From: Thermoleophilia bacterium
GTDB lineage: Bacteria; Actinomycetota; Thermoleophilia; Gaiellales; SKUG01
Assembly: GCA_007122215.1 (NCBI GenBank)
Contig: SKUG01000037.1
Coordinates: forward strand, 1 to 9,674
Direction of reading: 5' to 3'
DNA length: 9,674 nt
Part shown: positions 6,409-9,674 of the stretch, one piece after another
Layout of the letters: each line of letters starts with the position of its first letter
How positions within the stretch are numbered: position 1 is the stretch's first letter
The notes under the pieces: model-generated
Seen by the model: only the letters and a program-made list of their open reading frames with translations
What the model was told of the DNA's origin: nothing
Databases searched by the model: none
Translations under genes and position numbers: made by a program

Positions 6409-6415
6409 CGGGCGC

Positions 6416-7573
6416 ATGCAGCCGTTCACCCTGACCGCCAGCGATGGCCGCGCACGAGCGGGGCGGCTCACGACGGGCCACGGAACGATCCGCACGCCCT
6501 GCTTCATGCCCGTGGGCACGAAGGCGACCGTGAAGTCCGTCACCCCCGACGAGCTGGTCGGCATCGGCGCGCAGGTGATCCTCGCCAACACCTACCACCT
6601 GACCCTCCGCCCCGGCACTGCCTACATCGGCGAGCGCGGGGGCCTGCACGCGTTCATGCGCTGGCCCCGCCCGATCCTCACCGACTCCGGCGGCTTCCAG
6701 GTCTTCAGCCTCCGCCACACCCTCGACCTCGACGACGACGGGGTGACCTTCCGCTCGGTCTACGACGGCGACCAGGTCCGCTTCACCCCGGAGTCGGTGG
6801 CGCAGGCACAGGTCGACCTCGGCTCGGACATCTGCATGGTGCTCGACGAGTGCCCGCCCGGGGATGCCGACCAGGCGACCGTCGATGCAGCCACGCGCCG
6901 CACCCACGACTGGGCTGCGCGGGCCCGGGCAGCCCACCTCGAGCTGCGCCAGGGAGCGGGCTGGACCTGCACCGGAACTCCCCAGCTGCAGTTCGGCATC
7001 GTCCAGGGTGGCACGAGTGCCGACCTGCGACGCGAGAGCGCCCGCACCCTCGTCGGCATCGGATTTGACGGCTACGCCATCGGCGGGCTGTCGGTCGGGG
7101 AGCCCCCCGAGGTGACCATGCCCATGGTGCGGGCAGCCTGCGACGAGCTCCCGGTCGATGCCGCGCGGTACTTCATGGGTATCGGCGACCCGCTCGGGAT
7201 CCTCGACGTGATCGATGCAGGGGTCGACATGTTCGACTGCGTGCTGCCCACGCGTATGGGACGCACTGCCGGTGCCAGCGTGCCCGTCGACGTCCACCCG
7301 CGGGCGCGGATCAACCTCCGCAACCGGGTGCACATGGACGATGACGGCCCGATCCTTGCGGGGTGCCGCTGTCCTGCGTGCGCGGGCGGTTACTCCCGTG
7401 CCTACCTGCGCCACCTGCTGCTCCAGCAGGAGGTGCTCGGGCTGCGCCTTGTCAGCCTGCACAACCTCCTCGTCCTGCTCGACCTCACGGCCCGGGCCCG
7501 CCGCGCCATCTCGGCAGGGTCCTGGGCGGAGTGGTACCCGTCCGAGCGAGCCCGCTGGGAACCCCGGGACTGA
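6416..7573 (+). CDS. tgt: Queuine/preQ1 tRNA-guanine transglycosylase Tgt
   Basis: Tgt swaps the guanine at position 34 of tRNAs with GUN anticodons for a 7-deazaguanine base, the step before QueA. The 385-residue product is typical. Visible residues are Asp90 in ILTDSGGFQVFSL (general base), GIVQGG (195-200), GGLSVGE (223-229), Asp274 in FDCVLPTR (nucleophile), and the zinc site Cys317, Cys319 and Cys322 in CRCPAC with His349 in SLHNL. GRTAGAS after VLPTR replaces the ARNG-type sequence of proteobacteria but resembles the ARTG form of other actinobacteria. The frame is open far upstream through the repeats, but the ATG at 6416 gives the family N-terminus (FTLTASDGRARAGRL) and sits behind a leaderless-type promoter. 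QueA and Tgt alone do not make the base, so synthesis or salvage genes must lie elsewhere. Confidence 0.97.
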   Translation: MQPFTLTASDGRARAGRLTTGHGTIRTPCFMPVGTKATVKSVTPDELVGIGAQVILANTYHLTLRPGTAYIGERGGLHAFMRWPRPILTDSGGFQVFSLRHTLDLDDDGVTFRSVYDGDQVRFTPESVAQAQVDLGSDICMVLDECPPGDADQATVDAATRRTHDWAARARAAHLELRQGAGWTCTGTPQLQFGIVQGGTSADLRRESARTLVGIGFDGYAIGGLSVGEPPEVTMPMVRAACDELPVDAARYFMGIGDPLGILDVIDAGVDMFDCVLPTRMGRTAGASVPVDVHPRARINLRNRVHMDDDGPILAGCRCPACAGGYSRAYLRHLLLQQEVLGLRLVSLHNLLVLLDLTARARRAISAGSWAEWYPSERARWEPRD

Positions 7574-7642
7574 GACGGATCCGGCACCTGGAGCCGACAA
7601 ACAGGCAACGGGAAGTCCTTCGGGAAGGCATCGGGACACGGC

Positions 7643-8791
7643 GTGCTGTCGGTAGCGCTCGCAATCATCATCGCAGTCGTGGCCTACTGGCTGATCGTGC
7701 AGCGTCCGCAGCAGCAGCAGCAGGCCGAGCACCAGCAGCTCGTCCACGACATCGGCGTGGGTGACCACGTGATGACCGTCGGCGGGATCTTCGGCACTGT
7801 GCTGGAGATCGATGGCCAGACCGCGGTGCTGCAGGTAGGACCCACCCAGGTGATGCGGGTGGCGACCGACGGCATCAGCCGTCGGGTGGCCGAGGTCCCG
7901 CTCCCGGAGATCCCAGGCAATCCGCAGACCGAGGGCAGCATGATGCACCACCACCAGGACCAGCCCACCCCGCCCGGCGCCGCGAGCCACGCTCAGCCCG
8001 TGCCGGTCCCAGCCCCCCAGCCCGGGGCGACGACCCCTCCTGCGATCACGCCCGCACCAGCGGGCGGCCAGCCCGGACACGCATGGATCCGGCTGCAGGG
8101 ACCTTCCGGCGGCCAGGCTGCACGGCTGCCCGCGCCGCCCCGGATCGATGCCGCAGCCGCCCGGGCCGCCACGGGCCCGATCCAGCTGCCACGGTTCGCG
8201 CCGTCGTTCGGAGCCGCACCGATCGAGACGCACCAGCAGCCCATGGAGCCTGCGCCTGCCACGACACCAACGCACGTGCCCGTTGCCGGTCCGATGGCAC
8301 CGGTGGTCTCACATCAGCCAGCAGCTCCTGCCCATCACACGCCCCCGAGCCGGCAGGCCGAGCCGGAGCCGGTGGCGACACCGACGTCGGAAGGGGCCCC
8401 CACCAGCCGCCGTTCCCCGGCTCCCGACGGCTTCCTGGCCACTGCCAGGCCCGGGGATCCGCACTACGACATCGCCCGCGAGCAGGCAGCAGCGGAACGG
8501 ATCGAGCTCGCCCGCGCCTGGGAAGGGGCCGTGGCCGACTTCCTCGCGAGCCAGGGCCGCGGTGGCACGGTGGGGGCATCCCACGACCTCGTCCCGCACG
8601 ACCAGCCCGGCCATGCCGGGCCGCCACCGCCGGCGACGTTCGATGGCGAGCTCGCGGCGGTCTACCCCGAGCCGGCGGCGATCCCCCGTGCTGGTGCAGG
8701 TGGGGCCGGCAGCGACGGCGACGACCCGTTCGCCGCCGCACGCCCGTTCCTGCGCACGGGCCACCTGACCGGAGGGGCACGGACCGGCTGA
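7643..8791 (+). CDS. yajC: Sec accessory protein YajC with long Pro/Ala-rich C-terminal extension
   Basis: YajC is a small inner-membrane partner of SecDF. The first 85 residues fit the family: one membrane helix (about 2-19, VALAIIIAVVAYWLIV), the QRPQQQQQAEH boundary, then GVGDHVMTVGGIFGTVLEID (39-58) and the VMRVATDGISRRV end. YajC is usually about 85-150 residues, whereas this product has 382. Residues 86-382 are rich in Pro, Ala, Gly, His and Gln, probably disordered and cytoplasmic, with a likely amphipathic helix at 275-305 (YDIAREQAAAERIELARAW). There is no frameshift: the frame is continuous and codon use looks unchanged. The GTG start is the only usual start codon between the tgt stop and the helix, with GGGA 6 nt upstream. 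The gene follows tgt by 69 nt. The tail shows no domain I recognise. Confidence 0.88.
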   Translation: MLSVALAIIIAVVAYWLIVQRPQQQQQAEHQQLVHDIGVGDHVMTVGGIFGTVLEIDGQTAVLQVGPTQVMRVATDGISRRVAEVPLPEIPGNPQTEGSMMHHHQDQPTPPGAASHAQPVPVPAPQPGATTPPAITPAPAGGQPGHAWIRLQGPSGGQAARLPAPPRIDAAAARAATGPIQLPRFAPSFGAAPIETHQQPMEPAPATTPTHVPVAGPMAPVVSHQPAAPAHHTPPSRQAEPEPVATPTSEGAPTSRRSPAPDGFLATARPGDPHYDIAREQAAAERIELARAWEGAVADFLASQGRGGTVGASHDLVPHDQPGHAGPPPPATFDGELAAVYPEPAAIPRAGAGGAGSDGDDPFAAARPFLRTGHLTGGARTG

Positions 8792-8802
8792 AGGGGACCG
8801 AC

Positions 8803-8820
8803 CGGCTCCTGGGGCCGTTT
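8803..8820 (+). terminator. Weak terminator-like hairpin after yajC
   Basis: CGGCTC, loop CTG, GGGCCG (one G-U pair) is followed only by TTT. It lies 12 nt after the yajC stop and before the candidate secD promoter, so the location fits, but the stem is short and the T-run minimal. Confidence 0.25.
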
Positions 8821-8857
8821 CGACAGCGATGATGGTGGATACGTCCCCCCGGAAGGG

Positions 8858-8863
8858 TAGGGT
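8858..8863 (+). promoter_or_regulatory. Candidate -10 box of secD, near-leaderless
   Basis: TAGGGT fits TANNNT and lies 9 nt before the secD ATG, predicting a leader of 0-3 nt. The only purine-rich tract (GGAAGGG, 8851-8857) is too far from the ATG to act as a Shine-Dalgarno. No -35 is evident. Confidence 0.4.
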
Positions 8864-8872
8864 CCCCCACCA

Positions 8873-9674
8873 ATGAACGAGTCGCGCTCGCACCTGGCAG
8901 TCTTCGGCATGGTCCTCACGGTCATCGTGGTGACCTTCCTGACCGGCTACTTCAACGCCCCCAAGCTGGGGCTCGACCTGCAGGGCGGGCTCGAGGTCGT
9001 GCTCGAGGCCAAGCCGCGCGCCGACCAGGGCGAGGTCACCACCGAGGACATCACCCAGTCGCTCGAGATCATCCGCAGCCGCGTCGACCAGCTGGGCGTT
9101 GCCGAGCCCGAGATCCGGCCGCAGGGTGATCGCCAGATCGCCATCGCCCTGCCAGGCGTGGGTGATCCCGCACAGGCCGCGGAGGTGATCGGATCCACCG
9201 CGCAGCTGCGCTTCTACGACCTCCAGGAGAACGTGGTCGACGGGCAGCTGTTCCGCTCCGACTTCGATGCCCTGAAGGCCAACCAGGACCTGCTGGAGGA
9301 GAACGACCCGATCGAGTTCTACCTCTTCGACGAGGACTCCGGGGCACGGCTTGCCGGGCCCGAGCAGTCCGAGGAGGACCTCTTCGAGGAGTTCGACGGG
9401 CGCGAGCCCGAGGGCTCGGTCGTGCTGAAGGTGCCCGAGGGCTACGTGCTGCTGCGCAGCACCCGACCGGACGGGCTCTCCTTCGCGCTGCAGACCGAGC
9501 CCCAGGAGGGCGTGGGCCGGTTCGATGCCGAGCAGGGGATCTTCCTGCTGATGCGGGACGAGCCGGGCCTCGACGGCACCGCGATCGAGCTGGCCAACCC
9601 CGAGGCGGGCGGGCAGTTTGCCGGGCAGACGGGCTCGTGGGCGACGGCGATCCGCTTCAACCGTGCCGGCGGGC
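8873..9674 (+). CDS. secD: Protein translocase subunit SecD, N-terminal part (runs off window)
   Basis: SecD with SecF uses the proton motive force to help complete protein export across the cytoplasmic membrane. The 267 residues visible begin MNESRSHLAVFG, with a membrane helix at about 8-26, then the hallmark KLGLDLQGGLEVVLEA (31-46). The first periplasmic (P1) domain follows with EIIRSRVDQLGVAEPEI (65-81), QIAIALPGV (88-96) and STAQLRFYDL (108-117). The middle portion (about 120-240) is acidic and variable, as in actinobacterial SecD. The C-terminal membrane domain lies beyond the window. The ATG is placed by the hydrophobic N-terminus and the candidate -10 box. It is 81 nt downstream of yajC; secF is expected next but is not seen. 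Confidence 0.95.
   Translation, partial: MNESRSHLAVFGMVLTVIVVTFLTGYFNAPKLGLDLQGGLEVVLEAKPRADQGEVTTEDITQSLEIIRSRVDQLGVAEPEIRPQGDRQIAIALPGVGDPAQAAEVIGSTAQLRFYDLQENVVDGQLFRSDFDALKANQDLLEENDPIEFYLFDEDSGARLAGPEQSEEDLFEEFDGREPEGSVVLKVPEGYVLLRSTRPDGLSFALQTEPQEGVGRFDAEQGIFLLMRDEPGLDGTAIELANPEAGGQFAGQTGSWATAIRFNRAGG

Larger units (their letters stand above)
5934..6415. other. 482-bp gene-free interval between queA and tgt
   Basis: No credible gene is seen on either strand. Open frames run through it because GC-rich repeats lack stops, but none has a family match or a conserved frame between repeats. It begins with a 10-bp GC palindrome (GGCCCGGGCC, 5942-5951) after the queA stop. It then holds the five-copy repeat array, a 9-bp hairpin and the tgt promoter, each listed separately. 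No intrinsic terminator with a U-tract and no preQ1-riboswitch consensus was recognised. Confidence 0.8.

Noticed and set aside
5588..6415. Upstream extension of tgt through the repeat region into queA
   Set aside because: The frame is open but is an out-of-frame reading of queA and the repeats. The Tgt family starts at the ATG at 6416.
5934..6415. preQ1 riboswitch controlling tgt
   Set aside because: The genomic context invites it, but I find no matching core, and the candidate promoter places the transcript start at the tgt ATG, leaving no leader.
5973..6434. A 153-residue Arg/Cys-rich protein encoded by the repeat array
   Set aside because: The repeat spacings of 107 and 251 nt break the frame, composition is that of random GC-rich sequence, and no convincing ribosome binding site precedes it.
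7594..7642. Hairpin CCTT-CGGG-AAGG between tgt and yajC as a terminator
   Set aside because: The stem is only 4 bp with no T-run, so it is too weak to call.
6359..8275. 638-residue open frame on the minus strand across tgt and yajC
   Set aside because: It is antisense to confident genes with no family motif; GC-rich codon bias explains the lack of stops.
8819..8843. TTCGAC ... GGATAC as a sigma-70 promoter for secD
   Set aside because: The spacing of about 12-13 nt is too short; the TAGGGT box nearer the ATG is the better candidate.

Overview
The window is a GC-rich, densely packed bacterial chromosome segment with every gene on the + strand. The order pdxT, yebC, ruvC, ruvA, ruvB, queA, tgt, yajC, secD joins the actinobacterial pdxT-yebC-ruvCAB-yajC-secD neighbourhood to the ruvAB-queA-tgt-yajC-secD linkage seen in many other bacteria. 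With the GC-rich codons and TANNNT-type -10 boxes close to start codons, this suggests an actinobacterium, perhaps a deep-branching one; species and class cannot be fixed from the sequence alone.

Positions 1-1351 hold the glutaminase subunit of PLP synthase (pdxT) and a YebC/PmpR-family protein. Positions 1424-4894 hold the Holliday-junction genes ruvC, ruvA and ruvB, which overlap like a translationally coupled operon. RuvB is interrupted in its Walker A loop by an in-frame 420-residue intein (2801-4060). The intein keeps all visible splicing residues, but the LAGLIDADG-type endonuclease domain inside it has lost its catalytic acidic residues. Positions 4902-7573 hold queA and tgt, two tRNA queuosine-modification genes. 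They are separated by a 482-bp gene-free stretch with five copies of a composite repeat, a 9-bp perfect hairpin and a probable leaderless tgt promoter. Positions 7643-9674 hold yajC, with an unusual Pro/Ala/Gly-rich tail of about 300 residues, and the 5' part of secD; both encode accessory parts of the Sec translocon.

In function, RuvA and RuvB migrate Holliday junctions and RuvC cuts them. RuvB cannot have an intact ATP-binding loop until the intein splices out, so the whole resolvasome depends on protein splicing. Tgt inserts a queuine-type base (preQ1 in most bacteria) into tRNA and QueA adds the epoxycyclopentanediol precursor. YajC and SecD, with SecF probably just beyond the window, assist protein export.

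The items most worth a second look are the RuvB P-loop intein with its dead homing endonuclease, the queA-tgt repeat array, and the extended YajC.
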